Shown here: positions 16,369-28,801 of the stretch, in pieces | Layout: every line of letters begins with the position of its first letter | How positions within the stretch are numbered: the stretch's first letter is position 1 | Assembly (NCBI RefSeq): GCF_014205155.1 | Contig: NZ_JACHMX010000001.1 | Coordinates: 1,798,001-1,862,000, forward strand | Length of the DNA: 64,000 nucleotides | Reading direction: 5' to 3' | Source of the DNA: Amycolatopsis umgeniensis | Lineage (GTDB): Bacteria; Actinomycetota; Actinomycetes; Mycobacteriales; Pseudonocardiaceae | Translations under genes and position numbers: made by a program | The notes under the pieces: generated by a model | Told to the model about the DNA's origin: nothing | What the model saw: the letters and a program-made list of their open reading frames with translations, nothing else | Database searches by the model: none

Positions 16369-17252
16369 ACCAGGCCGTTGCCCCGCAGGAGCGACAACGT
16401 GTTCACGGTGAACAGCCCGTTCCACTCCAGCCCGGCCGCGGGCGAGTAGCTAATGTAGTCGACCCGCCAGCCGCCGTCGTCGTGCTGGCCTCCGGCCACC
16501 CGCCGCAGATCCGCTTCGACGACGTCCGGCCGGAAGAGCTTCCGTGCCGGACCGTCCGGCCTCGGGGCGAAGTCGAGCGGGCGCATGGCCTCGCCCTCTA
16601 TCCCGCCGCCGACGGCGAGCACGCCGTCGTCCGGGATGAACCGGCCGAGTTTCTCGACCAGATGTGCCTCGCCCAGCGCGTCCACCAGTTTCATCGCGAA
16701 AGCGAGCACGAGCGCGTGCGGTGCCTCGTCGAGCTTTTCGATCTCGTGGAGGCAGTAGCGCGTGGCCTTCGCCAGCCACGGATGCGCGGCGACCGCGGGG
16801 TCGTGCGCCGCGACGCGCCGTGCGGTGACCGCGACGATCGCCGTGATCTGCAGCGAGGAGACCGAAGGGTCCGCGCTCGCCCAGAACGGCGCGCTGCCGG
16901 ACGGATCCGGCATCGGCAGGGCGAACGGGATCCCGCCGTCCGGCAAGGAGATCGACGCGAGCCAGTCGCACAGTTCGGCCGCGCGCGGGCTGCTCGCCGG
17001 GCCGACGTCGGCGAAGACCTCGAAAGCGTGCAGCGCGCCGCCGGGCTGGCTGGTCGCCGAGCGGCAGTCGGGTTCGAGCCCGTGTCCGTAACCGCCGTCG
17101 GGATTGCGGTATCCCTCCAGCGCGGCGAGCGCCGACGCCGGATCACCGTCGCGGAAGAGGACCTCGAAACGCCGCTTGTCGAGCAGCCGGGCTCGCGTGG
17201 CCATGAAGGTGGCCGCCGCGTTCAGATCGATGTTCATGAGCTTGGTGTTCAT
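16365..17252 (-). CDS. Prenyltransferase/squalene-oxidase-repeat-like protein, function unknown
   Basis: About 295 residues with repeated alpha-alpha-barrel style segments: GYRNPDGGYGHGLEPD, LASISLPDGGIPFALP and AGGQHDDGGWRVDY, resembling the QW-type repeats of prenyltransferase and terpene-cyclase folds. The catalytic DxDD of cyclases is not seen, so activity is unlikely to be squalene cyclisation. The start is uncertain: ATG 17252, ATG 17237 and GTG 17258 are all in frame and none has a good ribosome site. A palindrome spans the candidates at 17245-17258. Confidence 0.75.
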   Translation of the reverse strand: MNTKLMNIDLNAAATFMATRARLLDKRRFEVLFRDGDPASALAALEGYRNPDGGYGHGLEPDCRSATSQPGGALHAFEVFADVGPASSPRAAELCDWLASISLPDGGIPFALPMPDPSGSAPFWASADPSVSSLQITAIVAVTARRVAAHDPAVAAHPWLAKATRYCLHEIEKLDEAPHALVLAFAMKLVDALGEAHLVEKLGRFIPDDGVLAVGGGIEGEAMRPLDFAPRPDGPARKLFRPDVVEADLRRVAGGQHDDGGWRVDYISYSPAAGLEWNGLFTVNTLSLLRGNGLV

Positions 17253-17258
17253 GAACAC
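17245..17258. promoter_or_regulatory. Perfect 14-bp palindrome GTGTTCATGAACAC
   Basis: The palindrome lies across the possible start codons of the minus-strand QW-repeat gene and 41 bases from the end of the TetR gene. A half-site-like TTGAACACA recurs at about 17285. It could be an operator for a repressor if the true start is ATG 17237, or a chance feature of the ATG context otherwise. Confidence 0.35.
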
Positions 17259-17298
17259 AGCGTCGCGCGGATCGCGGCGGCTGTCTTGAACACATCGG

Positions 17299-17868
17299 TC
17301 ACGTGCGTCGGCGCGGACGGTTGTAGAGCTTGCGGCCGACGCCGAGGAGCGTTTCGCGCAGTGTTTCGTCGTCGAGCGAGGCGACCTCGGGCGAGCCGCC
17401 GGCGATGGCGATACCCGCCAGCAGTACCTGCGCCGTCACGATCGCGGTGAGGTCCGGATCCGGGCCGACCAGGACCTCCAGCAGCCGGTTCTTGAAGCTC
17501 TCGGAGCTGTGCACGGACTTCTCGATCGCGCGGGCGATGCCGGGATCGCTGGAGAACAGCGCGACCAGTGCGCGATGCCGCACCACGAGGTCGACGAAAC
17601 CGTCGAGCAGATGATCGATCTGCGCGCCCCGCGTGCGCTGGGCGCGGGCGTCGTCGACGATGCCTTCCAGCTCCAGCAGCACGGGCTCGGCGACGGATTC
17701 GGTGATCTCCGCCTTCGTCTTGAAGTGGTAGTAGACGGCGGCCTTCGTGACGCCGAGGGCGTCCGCGATCATCTGCAGCGAGGTGCCTTCCACGCCGTGT
17801 TCGGTGAACAACCGCAACGCCGTACCCAGTAGTCGCGTGCGGGTGTCCTCCGCGTGGACGACGTCCAT
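17299..17868 (-). CDS. TetR-family regulator of the adjacent MMPL exporter
   Basis: 189 residues. The N-terminal helix-turn-helix reads RLLGTALRLFTEHGVEGTSL, QMIADALGVTKAAVYYHFK and TKAEI. The C-terminal domain is a normal TetR ligand pocket. It is divergent from the MMPL gene, and the 160-bp gap holds three related palindromes with the core CTAGCCGN2CGGCTAG, which suggests it represses both itself and the exporter. Confidence 0.92.
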   Translation of the reverse strand: MDVVHAEDTRTRLLGTALRLFTEHGVEGTSLQMIADALGVTKAAVYYHFKTKAEITESVAEPVLLELEGIVDDARAQRTRGAQIDHLLDGFVDLVVRHRALVALFSSDPGIARAIEKSVHSSESFKNRLLEVLVGPDPDLTAIVTAQVLLAGIAIAGGSPEVASLDDETLRETLLGVGRKLYNRPRRRT

Positions 17869-17928
17869 GATCCCTCCTCTTCCAGCCGTCGGAGATTACG
17901 TCAAGCGTGGCCGTCGAGCCAAACGAGT

Positions 17929-17991
17929 ACTAGCCGTGCGGCTAGTCACACACTTGCCGATCGGCTTGTAGCTCACTAGCCGATCGGCTAG
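17929..17991. promoter_or_regulatory. Triple palindromic operator between tetR and mmpL
   Basis: ACTAGCCGTGCGGCTAGT at 17929-17946 and CTAGCCGATCGGCTAG at 17976-17991 are perfect inverted repeats; a shorter related site GCCGATCGGC lies between them at 17956-17965. The centres are about 23 bases apart. The position between divergent tetR and mmpL is typical for a TetR operator. Confidence 0.75.
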
Positions 17992-18028
17992 CTTGGAATG
18001 AACCTGATCGAGTGAACGGGAGACTTTT

Positions 18029-20215
18029 GTGGCCAGCTTCCTGTACCGCCTGGGCCGGTTCTCGTTCCGGCGCCGGGCACTGGTGGCGGCGGTGTGGGCC
18101 GTTGTCCTGGTGGCCCTCGGCGCGGGAGCGCTGACCCTGTCCGGCCAGCTTTCGAACTCGGTGACCATCCCCGGCACCGAGTCGCAGAAGGCGATCGACC
18201 AGCTCGCGGACCGGTTCCCGGAGGCCGCCGCCGGTGGCGCCACCGCCCGCGTCGTGATCTCCGCGCCCGCCGGCCAGGACATCACCAAGGAACCCGGTCA
18301 GGCCGCGATCGCCGGCATCGTCACCGGACTCGAGAACGCGCCGAAGGTCGCCGGTGTGATCAACCCGCTGCAGGTGCAGGCGATCTCGCCGGACAAGCAC
18401 GTCGCGCTGGCGCAGGTCAGCTACCGAGTCCCGGGTTTCGAGCTCACCGACGCCGACCGCGAGGGCCTGATGGCCGCGGCGGACCCCCTCCGGAAGGCCG
18501 GGTACACGGTGGAATTCGGCGGTGACGCCGTCCAGGCGATGCCCGCCACGAACGCCACCGAAGGCCTCGGTGTCGCCGTCGCCGCCGTCGTCCTGATCAT
18601 CACCTTCGGCTCGCTGCTCGCGGCCGGGATCCCGCTGCTGACCGCGCTCATCGGTGTCGGCATCGGCATGGCGGGGATCACCACGGCGTCCGGTTTCCTC
18701 GAGCTGAACACGAACACGCCGGTGCTCGCGCTGATGATCGGCCTCGCCGTCGGCATCGACTACGCGCTCTTCATCGTTTCCCGTTATCGGCACGAACTGA
18801 GCCTCGGCCGCGATCCGGAAGAGGCCGCCGGACGCGCCACGGGTACGGCCGGATCCGCCGTGGTGTTCGCCGGGCTGACCGTGATCATCGCGCTGGCGGG
18901 ACTGACCGTCGTCGGCATCCCGTTCCTCGGTGAGATGGGTGTCGCCGCGGCGATCACCGTCGCCATCGCGGTCGTCATCGCGCTGACCCTGCTCCCCGCC
19001 ATCCTCGGCTTCGCGGGCGGCAAACTGGCGGGCGGCAAGATCCGCTTGCGCCGCAAGGAAGGCGCGACGACGCACGGCGAGCGCTGGGCGAGTTTCGTGG
19101 CCCGCCACCGGATCCCGGTGCTGATCGCCGCGATCGCCGGTCTCGCTGTCGTCGCCGTCCCGGCCGCGAGCATGCAACTCGGCCTCCCGAACGACAGCAC
19201 CGCCGCGCCGGACACCACCCAGCGCAAGGCCTACGACACCGTCAGCCGCAGCTTCGGCGAGGGCGCCAACGGCCCGCTGGTGATCGTCGTCGACCTGGCG
19301 GGCAGCGCCGACCGGCAGGCCGCGCTCCAGCAGGCCTCCACCCGGATCAGCGGACTCGGGGAACGCCCGATCGTCACGCCGGCGAAGGTCAACCGCGACG
19401 GTGACCTGGCACTGCTGACCGTCATTCCGAAGAGCGGCCCGAGCAGCACCGCGACCGAAGACCTCGTCAGCGACATCCGCGGCCTGAACGCGGGACTGGG
19501 CACGGCCACCGGCGCGTCGCTGGCGGTGACCGGGCAGACCGCGGCGAACATCGACGTCTCGGAGAAACTCGCCGACGCGATGCTGCCCTATCTCGCGCTG
19601 ATCGTCGGGCTCGCGTTCCTGTTGCTGATGCTGGTGTTCCGCTCGATCGTGGTTCCGCTGAAGGCGACGCTGGGCTTCCTCGGCTCCGTGGTCGCGACGT
19701 TCGGCGCCGTGGTGGCCGTGTTCCAGTGGGGCTGGCTCACCGACCTGCTCGGCGTGAAGACGACCGGGCCGATCATGAGCATGCTGCCGATCCTGCTGAT
19801 CGGCGTGCTGTTCGGGCTCGCGATGGACTACCAGGTGTTCCTGGTGACGCGGATGCGCGAGGAGTACGTCCACGGCGCCGACCCGCAGCAGGCGATGGTC
19901 ACCGGTTTCCGGCACGGCTCCCGCGTCGTGGTCGCCGCCGCGCTGATCATGATCAGCGTGTTCGCCGGGTTCGTCCTCGCGGAGTCCTCCCTGATCCAGT
20001 CGATCGGGTTCGCGCTGGCCTTCGGCGTGCTGGTGGACGCGTTCGTGATCCGGATGACCATCGTGCCCGCGCTGATGTCGCTGCTCGGGCGCGGTGCCTG
20101 GTGGCTGCCGAAGTGGCTGGACCGCGTGCTGCCCGATGTCGACGTCGAAGGCGAGAAGCTCACGAAGCAGCTCGACGCTCCTGACGAGCGGGAACTGGTC
20201 GACGCCGCGAAGTAA
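18029..20215 (+). CDS. MMPL family RND-type membrane exporter
   Basis: 728 residues from GTG 18029. The fold shows an N-terminal membrane helix, a large external loop, then a helix bundle, and this pattern repeats in the second half. The conserved MMPL signatures GLAVGIDYALFIVSRYRHEL in the first half and LFGLAMDYQVFLVTRMREEY in the second half are intact, including the proton-relay Asp-Tyr pairs. It should export a lipid or hydrophobic compound using the proton gradient; the substrate is unknown. Expression is likely controlled by the divergent TetR. Its stop codon lies at the edge of a hairpin. Confidence 0.93.
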   Translation: MASFLYRLGRFSFRRRALVAAVWAVVLVALGAGALTLSGQLSNSVTIPGTESQKAIDQLADRFPEAAAGGATARVVISAPAGQDITKEPGQAAIAGIVTGLENAPKVAGVINPLQVQAISPDKHVALAQVSYRVPGFELTDADREGLMAAADPLRKAGYTVEFGGDAVQAMPATNATEGLGVAVAAVVLIITFGSLLAAGIPLLTALIGVGIGMAGITTASGFLELNTNTPVLALMIGLAVGIDYALFIVSRYRHELSLGRDPEEAAGRATGTAGSAVVFAGLTVIIALAGLTVVGIPFLGEMGVAAAITVAIAVVIALTLLPAILGFAGGKLAGGKIRLRRKEGATTHGERWASFVARHRIPVLIAAIAGLAVVAVPAASMQLGLPNDSTAAPDTTQRKAYDTVSRSFGEGANGPLVIVVDLAGSADRQAALQQASTRISGLGERPIVTPAKVNRDGDLALLTVIPKSGPSSTATEDLVSDIRGLNAGLGTATGASLAVTGQTAANIDVSEKLADAMLPYLALIVGLAFLLLMLVFRSIVVPLKATLGFLGSVVATFGAVVAVFQWGWLTDLLGVKTTGPIMSMLPILLIGVLFGLAMDYQVFLVTRMREEYVHGADPQQAMVTGFRHGSRVVVAAALIMISVFAGFVLAESSLIQSIGFALAFGVLVDAFVIRMTIVPALMSLLGRGAWWLPKWLDRVLPDVDVEGEKLTKQLDAPDERELVDAAK

Positions 20216-20272
20216 GTACATGAAGGCCCCCTTCCTTGCGTCTAGCGCAAGGAAGGGAGCCTTCATGTACTT
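20214..20272. terminator. Near-perfect 27-bp-stem hairpin after mmpL (GTGAAGG/CCTTCAC-like family)
   Basis: Arms at 20214-20240 and 20246-20272 pair with a five-base loop TCTAG and one mismatch. The arm contains ATGAAGGC and its complement GCCTTCAT. It overlaps the last bases of the mmpL stop and faces a minus-strand small gene, so a bidirectional terminator role is likely. Similar hairpins occur at 29877, 61052 and 63515. Confidence 0.8.
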
Positions 20273-20287
20273 CCGGAGGAGGTCTGA

Positions 20288-20443
20288 CTACGCCAGCCAG
20301 GCGATGGCGCCGCCGATCGCCAGCAGCGCGCCGATGCCCAGCACCACGGCCAGGAACTTGACGCTCTTCCAGGTCGCGTAGACGCCGCCGATCAGGAAGC
20401 CGCCGAGCGCGAGCAGCAGCACGGCGATGGTCGAGTTACTCAT
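20288..20443 (-). CDS. Small two-helix membrane protein
   Basis: 51 residues starting MSNSTIAVLLLALGGFLIGG and ending AIGGAIAWLA, with two hydrophobic helices around residues 5-22 and 30-49 joined by VYATWKSVKF. The frame is preserved, codon bias is like the neighbours, and it is bounded by the mmpL hairpin. It is too short for a reliable family call; relatives in actinobacteria would settle it. Confidence 0.65.
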   Translation of the reverse strand: MSNSTIAVLLLALGGFLIGGVYATWKSVKFLAVVLGIGALLAIGGAIAWLA

Positions 20444-20494
20444 GCCCGTCAGGCTGCCACACGCCGACGCGCCCGACCGCCCCGGGTACTCACC

Positions 20495-20518
20495 GCGTTT
20501 AGTCCTCTGAATGCGGCG

Positions 20519-20527
<9 letters not shown>
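20495..20527. repeat. GTTTAGTCCTCTG-ATGCGG repeat at the hisB 3' end
   Basis: The core TTTAGTCCTCTGAATGCGG runs into the hisB stop region. GTCCTCTG (20502-20509) and CAGAGGAC (20520-20527) form a short hairpin whose right arm contains the end of hisB (codons GTC CTC TGA on the coding strand). The same core with GG in place of GA occurs at 25809, 29936 and 58969. Confidence 0.7.
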
Positions 20528-24416
<3,889 letters not shown>

Positions 24417-24920
24417 CGTCCACGGAGCGCTCGAAGAACGATTCGAGCACCACGATCGTCTGTGTGCCGGTGACGCCTTCGATGGCGTACAGCCTGCGCA
24501 AAGACGCCTGCAGCTCCTCGGTGGTCGGCGCGCGCACCTTCACCAGGAGCGAGGCAGGGCCGGCGATGATGTGCGCCTCCACGACCTCCGGCAACGCCTC
24601 CAGTGCCGCTTTGGTGGGCGGATCACCCATCCACGAACCGGCCTCGACCAGCACGAACGCCATCACCCCGCGACCGACGGCCGCCGGATCGACGTCGACG
24701 GTCGTGCGCCGGATGACGCCCTGCTCACGCAGCTTGCGGACCCGTTCGTGCGCGGCGCCCGCGGAGAGTCCGACCGCCTTGCCGAGTGCGGCATACGCCT
24801 GAGTCGCGTCCTGCTGCAACTCGGTGAGCAGTATGCGATCCACCTCATCCATGGGTTGACCGTATCAGGTTCAGCAGTTCATGATTATGGTGATATTTCG
24901 TTCAGATCACTGGGGTGGGC

Positions 24921-25844
24921 ATGGACAAGGTCAAGGCGCGTTTCGAGGTCCTCGACGAGCGGTTCGCGCGCGTCAACGGCGACGAGTGGATGCAACGGCT
25001 GCACACCGGCTGCCGGTGGACCGAGGGGCCCGCCTACTTCCCCGCCGGCCGGTACCTGGTCTTCAGCGACATCCCGAACGACCGCGTCCTGCGCTGGGAC
25101 GAGACCACGGGCGCGGTCGGCGTGTTCCGCGAGCCGGCCGGATTCCACAACGGGCACACCGTCGACCGCCGGGGCAGGCTCGTCAGCTGTGAACAGGGCG
25201 GTCGCCGGGTGACGCGCACCGAGCACGACGGCACGACCACCGTCCTCGCGGAGACCTATCGGGGCAAGAAGTTCAACAGTCCCAACGATGTCGTCGAGAG
25301 TTCCGACGGCGCGATCTGGTTCACCGATCCCAGTTACGGGATCGACAGCGATTACGAGGGCCATCGGGCCGAGAGCGAGATCGGCGCCTGCCACGTCTAC
25401 CGCGCCGACCCGGTGGACGGTTCGGTGCGGATCGTCGCGGACGACTTCACGCGTCCGAACGGGCTGGCCTTCTCCCTCGACGAAGCGCTGCTCTACATCG
25501 TGGACACCCGGCAGAACCCCAGTCACATCAGGGTTTTCTCGGTGGACGGCGGAAAACTCTCCGGCGGGGAGATCTTCGCGACCTGCGACGCCGGCGTCTT
25601 CGACGGCGTACGCCTGGACGCGGACGGCCGGATCTGGGCCGCCGCGCACGACGGCCTGCACTGCTTCGCGCCCGACGGCACGCGGATCGGGAAACTGCAC
25701 GTGCCGGAGGTCTGTTCGAACCTGACGTTCGGCGGGCCGCGGCGGAACGATCTGTTCGTGACCGCTTCCAGCTCGGTCTACACGCTGCGGGTGAACTTCT
25801 CGGGCCCCGCGTTTAGTCCTCTGGATGCGGTCTTTGCGAGCTAG
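24921..25844 (+). CDS. SMP-30/gluconolactonase-like lactonase with repeat-derived C-terminus
   Basis: 307 residues from ATG 24921 (an in-frame GTG lies at 24915). The six-bladed propeller has the metal ligands in WTEGPAYF, NSPNDVV and RPNGLAFSLDE. These enzymes open sugar or aromatic lactones. The last residues (FSPLDAVFAS) are encoded by the dispersed TTTAGTCCTCTGGATGCGG repeat, so the original stop was probably lost when the repeat arrived. The stop shares CTAG with the next, convergent gene. Confidence 0.88.
   Translation: MDKVKARFEVLDERFARVNGDEWMQRLHTGCRWTEGPAYFPAGRYLVFSDIPNDRVLRWDETTGAVGVFREPAGFHNGHTVDRRGRLVSCEQGGRRVTRTEHDGTTTVLAETYRGKKFNSPNDVVESSDGAIWFTDPSYGIDSDYEGHRAESEIGACHVYRADPVDGSVRIVADDFTRPNGLAFSLDEALLYIVDTRQNPSHIRVFSVDGGKLSGGEIFATCDAGVFDGVRLDADGRIWAAAHDGLHCFAPDGTRIGKLHVPEVCSNLTFGGPRRNDLFVTASSSVYTLRVNFSGPAFSPLDAVFAS
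25809..25831. repeat. TTTAGTCCTCTGGATGCGG repeat inside the SMP-30 3' end
   Basis: Copy of the dispersed motif seen at 20495, 29936 and 58969. Here it lies inside an open reading frame and encodes part of the protein C-terminus, with no partner arm visible downstream. Confidence 0.8.
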
Positions 25845-26497
25845 CGCAGCAGGCCCTCGCGGATCGCCACCCGCACGAACCCGGCACGCCGCCGTTCCCC
25901 GGTCTTGTCCCGGATCCGGTCGAGATAGGACCGCACGGTCCGCACGCTGATGTTCAGGATCTCCGCCACGTCGACATCCCGTTCACCGGCCGCGACCAGC
26001 CGCAGGACCTGCTTCTCCCGTTCGGACAGAACGATCTTGGGTCCGGCGTGGCGGTCTTCGCTGTCCTGGATGATCATCCCGGCCAGCGTCGGCGACACGT
26101 ACGCGTTGTCGTCGGCGATGGTGCGGATGGCGCGCAGGAGCTCGTCCCCGTCGACGTCCTTGGAGAGAAAACCCTTCGCCCCGGCCTGCATGGCGCCCAG
26201 CACCTCGGGCTGCTCGGCGTGCGCGGACACCACGAGCACCTTGTGCCCCATCTGCCCCACTTCGAGCACGGCGGCGGCGTCCTGGACACCGCGCAGCTTG
26301 AGGTCGAGGACGACGACGCTGCCCGGAGGCTGCTCCTGGACGGCGAACCGTGCGACGGAGTCGGCGACGGCGCCCAGCGCGATGTCGGGCGCTTCGGTGA
26401 GCACACGTGCGACGGCGTCCCGGTACAGCGGATGATCCTCGATCACCCCGACGTTGATCGGCGTGGTGCGTTTCGGCTGCTGCTCGTCTGCGTTCAC
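25841..26497 (-). CDS. LuxR/NarL-family response regulator, copy 2
   Basis: 218 residues. Receiver domain with acidic pair in GVIEDHPLYRDA, phospho-acceptor Asp in VVVLDLKLRG, Ser in VVSAHA and Lys in GFLSKDV, all intact. The C-terminal LuxR helix-turn-helix reads LSEREKQVLRLVAAGERDVD and SVRTVRSYLDRIRDKTG. It overlaps the upstream paralogue by ATGA and is the last gene of the eccB-led unit. No histidine kinase is encoded nearby, so the partner is unknown. Confidence 0.92.
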   Translation of the reverse strand: MNADEQQPKRTTPINVGVIEDHPLYRDAVARVLTEAPDIALGAVADSVARFAVQEQPPGSVVVLDLKLRGVQDAAAVLEVGQMGHKVLVVSAHAEQPEVLGAMQAGAKGFLSKDVDGDELLRAIRTIADDNAYVSPTLAGMIIQDSEDRHAGPKIVLSEREKQVLRLVAAGERDVDVAEILNISVRTVRSYLDRIRDKTGERRRAGFVRVAIREGLLR

Positions 26498-27234
26498 CGG
26501 CGTCCTTCGAATCCGCCCGCGTCGTCGCGGGGCGCGACCGGCCGAGACGGGCCGGGCACCTCCGGCGGAGACGCGAGCCCGAGCTGGATGGCCTTGCGGA
26601 CCAGACCGGCCCGCCTTCTCTCTCCGAGTTTGTCACGGATCCGGTCCAGGTAACCACGGACCGTCCGGACCCCGATACCCAGGATGCGGGCGATGTCGAC
26701 GTCGCGTTCACCCGCCGCGACCAGCCGCAGGACCTGCTTCTCCCGAGCGGAAAGCGCGACGTCGGGAGCCGCGACGGGGCGGTCGGCGTTGTCCTTGATG
26801 ATCATTCCGGCCACCACCGCGGATACGTAGGCCCGGCCCTGCGCGACCGTCCTGATCGCGGTCAGCAGTTCGTCGACGTCGACGTCCTTGGACAGGAATC
26901 CCTTGGCACCGGCGGCGATCGCGCCGAGCACCTGTTCGGATTCCGCCTGCGCGGACACCACGAGCACGTGATGCCCCAGTTCGCACACCTGGAACACCGC
27001 GGCCGCCCCGGCGATCCCCGGCAGGCCGAGGTCGAGCAGCACCACGCTGCCGGGCGGCTGCGGATGGACGTGGAACCGGGCCACCGAATCGACCACGGCG
27101 CCCAGTTCGATCCCCTCGGCCTCGGTGAGGACCCGGACCACGGCGTGCCGGTACAACGGATGGTCCTCGATCACCGCGACGTCGACCCGGTCGGTCTCCG
27201 GCCTGTCTTCAGTCATCTGCACGTTCCCGCTCAC
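26494..27234 (-). CDS. LuxR/NarL-family response regulator, copy 1
   Basis: 246 residues and clearly paralogous to the next gene (same VIEDHPLYR, LVVSAQAE, GAKGFLSKDV and GERDVDIA motifs). The receiver acceptor Asp is in VVLLDLGLPG. The LuxR domain is LSAREKQVLRLVAAGERDVD followed by VRTVRGYLDRIRDK. A Pro/Gly-rich tail of about 30 residues is unique to it. It overlaps eccB by ATGA (27231-27234), tying both regulators to type VII secretion gene expression. Confidence 0.92.
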   Translation of the reverse strand: MSGNVQMTEDRPETDRVDVAVIEDHPLYRHAVVRVLTEAEGIELGAVVDSVARFHVHPQPPGSVVLLDLGLPGIAGAAAVFQVCELGHHVLVVSAQAESEQVLGAIAAGAKGFLSKDVDVDELLTAIRTVAQGRAYVSAVVAGMIIKDNADRPVAAPDVALSAREKQVLRLVAAGERDVDIARILGIGVRTVRGYLDRIRDKLGERRRAGLVRKAIQLGLASPPEVPGPSRPVAPRDDAGGFEGRR

Positions 27235-28655
27235 CCCGTCCCACCTGCCGCGGACACCGCACGGCCCGCCTGCCCTGGATCCAGCGCGGGTCCGCGCGGA
27301 ACCAGTGCCAGCAACCCATTCGGAACCGGTTGCCGTTCGGCTTGGCCGTATCCGAGTGAAGCGAGTGCCTCAGTGCTCGCCACCGGATACTTCAGGCCCG
27401 TGTCGGTCACGACGTAGACCGTGCCGGAACCGGATTCCGTCACCACCGCGCCTCCCGACGGAGGCACGAAAACCGCGTCGGCGACCAGCGCGTTCGTCCG
27501 CGCCGTCACCGGGATCGCCTTCGCACCTTGCGGCAACGGGACCTGTGCGGAGATAACGATTCGAGAACCCTGCGCGCATAGCGTCACGGACTGTCCGGTA
27601 ACGGGCGCTTTTCGCGGGATCCGGTCCGGATACTCCGCGGGATCGGCCCCGCCGGTCCTCGCCGCGCCGACCTTCGGCACCGCGGCGACGTCGGCCGCGC
27701 GCACCGCGACGGGGGCCGGGACGCCGGCGTAGGCGTCCGCGTTCTGCGGCGTGTTGATCAACAGGCTCGCTTCGGTCTGGCCGATCGGCTCGAGCCCTTC
27801 GGCACGGACGAGGTAGTACGACGTCGCGTCGTTGGGTGACGCCATCGCGTCGATGACGCCGAGCACCGAACCGACCTTCGTCGTGGTGCCGCCGACCTTC
27901 GGACCGGCCCGCCCGGCGTCGTCGACCGCGCGGTAGGCCAGATCGCGTCCGGCGGCGACGGTGCCGATCCACCGGGAGGACACCGCGATCGCCGGGTAGG
28001 TGTCGAACTGCAACGCCGTGGCGGCCTCCGCGGTGAGCTTGTAGCGGCGTCCCGCCGTCACCAGAAAACGCTCGCCCTCGGGAACGCGGACCACGACGGC
28101 CTGATCCTTCGGCAGGTCGACCCCGGCGGCAGGCGCGCCGAGGAGCACCGTCGTCTCCGGTTCGGCCGACGCGGGCGCGTCCTGGGTCGTCCGTGAGCAG
28201 CTCGTCCACGCGGCTTTCACCAGCGAGGCCGACGCCGGCAGCGAATCAGGGGCGCCGGGGATGCCGATCTGCGCGCCGCGCGGCGCCTTCGCGAGCTTGT
28301 CGGCTGGGACGGTCACAGTGGCCTCGCCGTTGCCGCCCGCCATCAGCCGCGCGGAGGAGTAGTTGAGCACGGGGTGCAGCGCGCCGTCCTGGCCGAGGAT
28401 GTAGCGCGCGCCGGTGCCCTCCTCGACGATCACCTTGCCGCCCGCCAGCCAGTCCTTGCCGCCGGAGGGGTTCAGCAGGCCGATCACGCCGAAGACCGCG
28501 GTGATCAGCAGCGCCACGCCGAGACCGCACAGGGTTCCGATGACCAGCCTGCGGCTCGGGGCGACCGGATGATTGGCGTCCGCCGAGACCAGTGCCGAAA
28601 CCAGTCTCCTCCGGAGGAATTGGTAGGCCTGGATCTGGTCCCGCTGCGTCCACAC
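27231..28655 (-). CDS. eccB: Type VII secretion protein EccB
   Basis: 474 residues. A short cytosolic N-terminus (WTQRDQIQAYQFLRRRLVSA) is followed by one transmembrane helix near 36-62 (VIGTLCGLGVALLITAVFG) and a large periplasmic domain with the R1-R4 propeller-like repeats typical of EccB, including the two-cysteine region. EccB is a core membrane subunit of the ESX channel. It is divergent from eccE and heads the operon eccB, response regulator 1, response regulator 2. Confidence 0.93.
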   Translation of the reverse strand: MWTQRDQIQAYQFLRRRLVSALVSADANHPVAPSRRLVIGTLCGLGVALLITAVFGVIGLLNPSGGKDWLAGGKVIVEEGTGARYILGQDGALHPVLNYSSARLMAGGNGEATVTVPADKLAKAPRGAQIGIPGAPDSLPASASLVKAAWTSCSRTTQDAPASAEPETTVLLGAPAAGVDLPKDQAVVVRVPEGERFLVTAGRRYKLTAEAATALQFDTYPAIAVSSRWIGTVAAGRDLAYRAVDDAGRAGPKVGGTTTKVGSVLGVIDAMASPNDATSYYLVRAEGLEPIGQTEASLLINTPQNADAYAGVPAPVAVRAADVAAVPKVGAARTGGADPAEYPDRIPRKAPVTGQSVTLCAQGSRIVISAQVPLPQGAKAIPVTARTNALVADAVFVPPSGGAVVTESGSGTVYVVTDTGLKYPVASTEALASLGYGQAERQPVPNGLLALVPRGPALDPGQAGRAVSAAGGTG

Positions 28656-28801
28656 GCTCCCGTCCCCCGCCGTTCGTACCCACCCCGTTCGAGGGTGCTC
28701 ACGTTAGGTTCCGACCCGGCTCGCGGTGAGGGTAATTTTTACGCCCTCCCGCGCACGGGAGCCCACTACCGTCGGGCGCGTGCACGGAGGAGGGGAATTC
28801 C

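Noticed and set aside
17942..20266. 774-residue frame opposite the MMPL exporter
   Set aside because: Low-complexity Arg/Asp/His/Gly composition typical of antisense frames in GC-rich genes.
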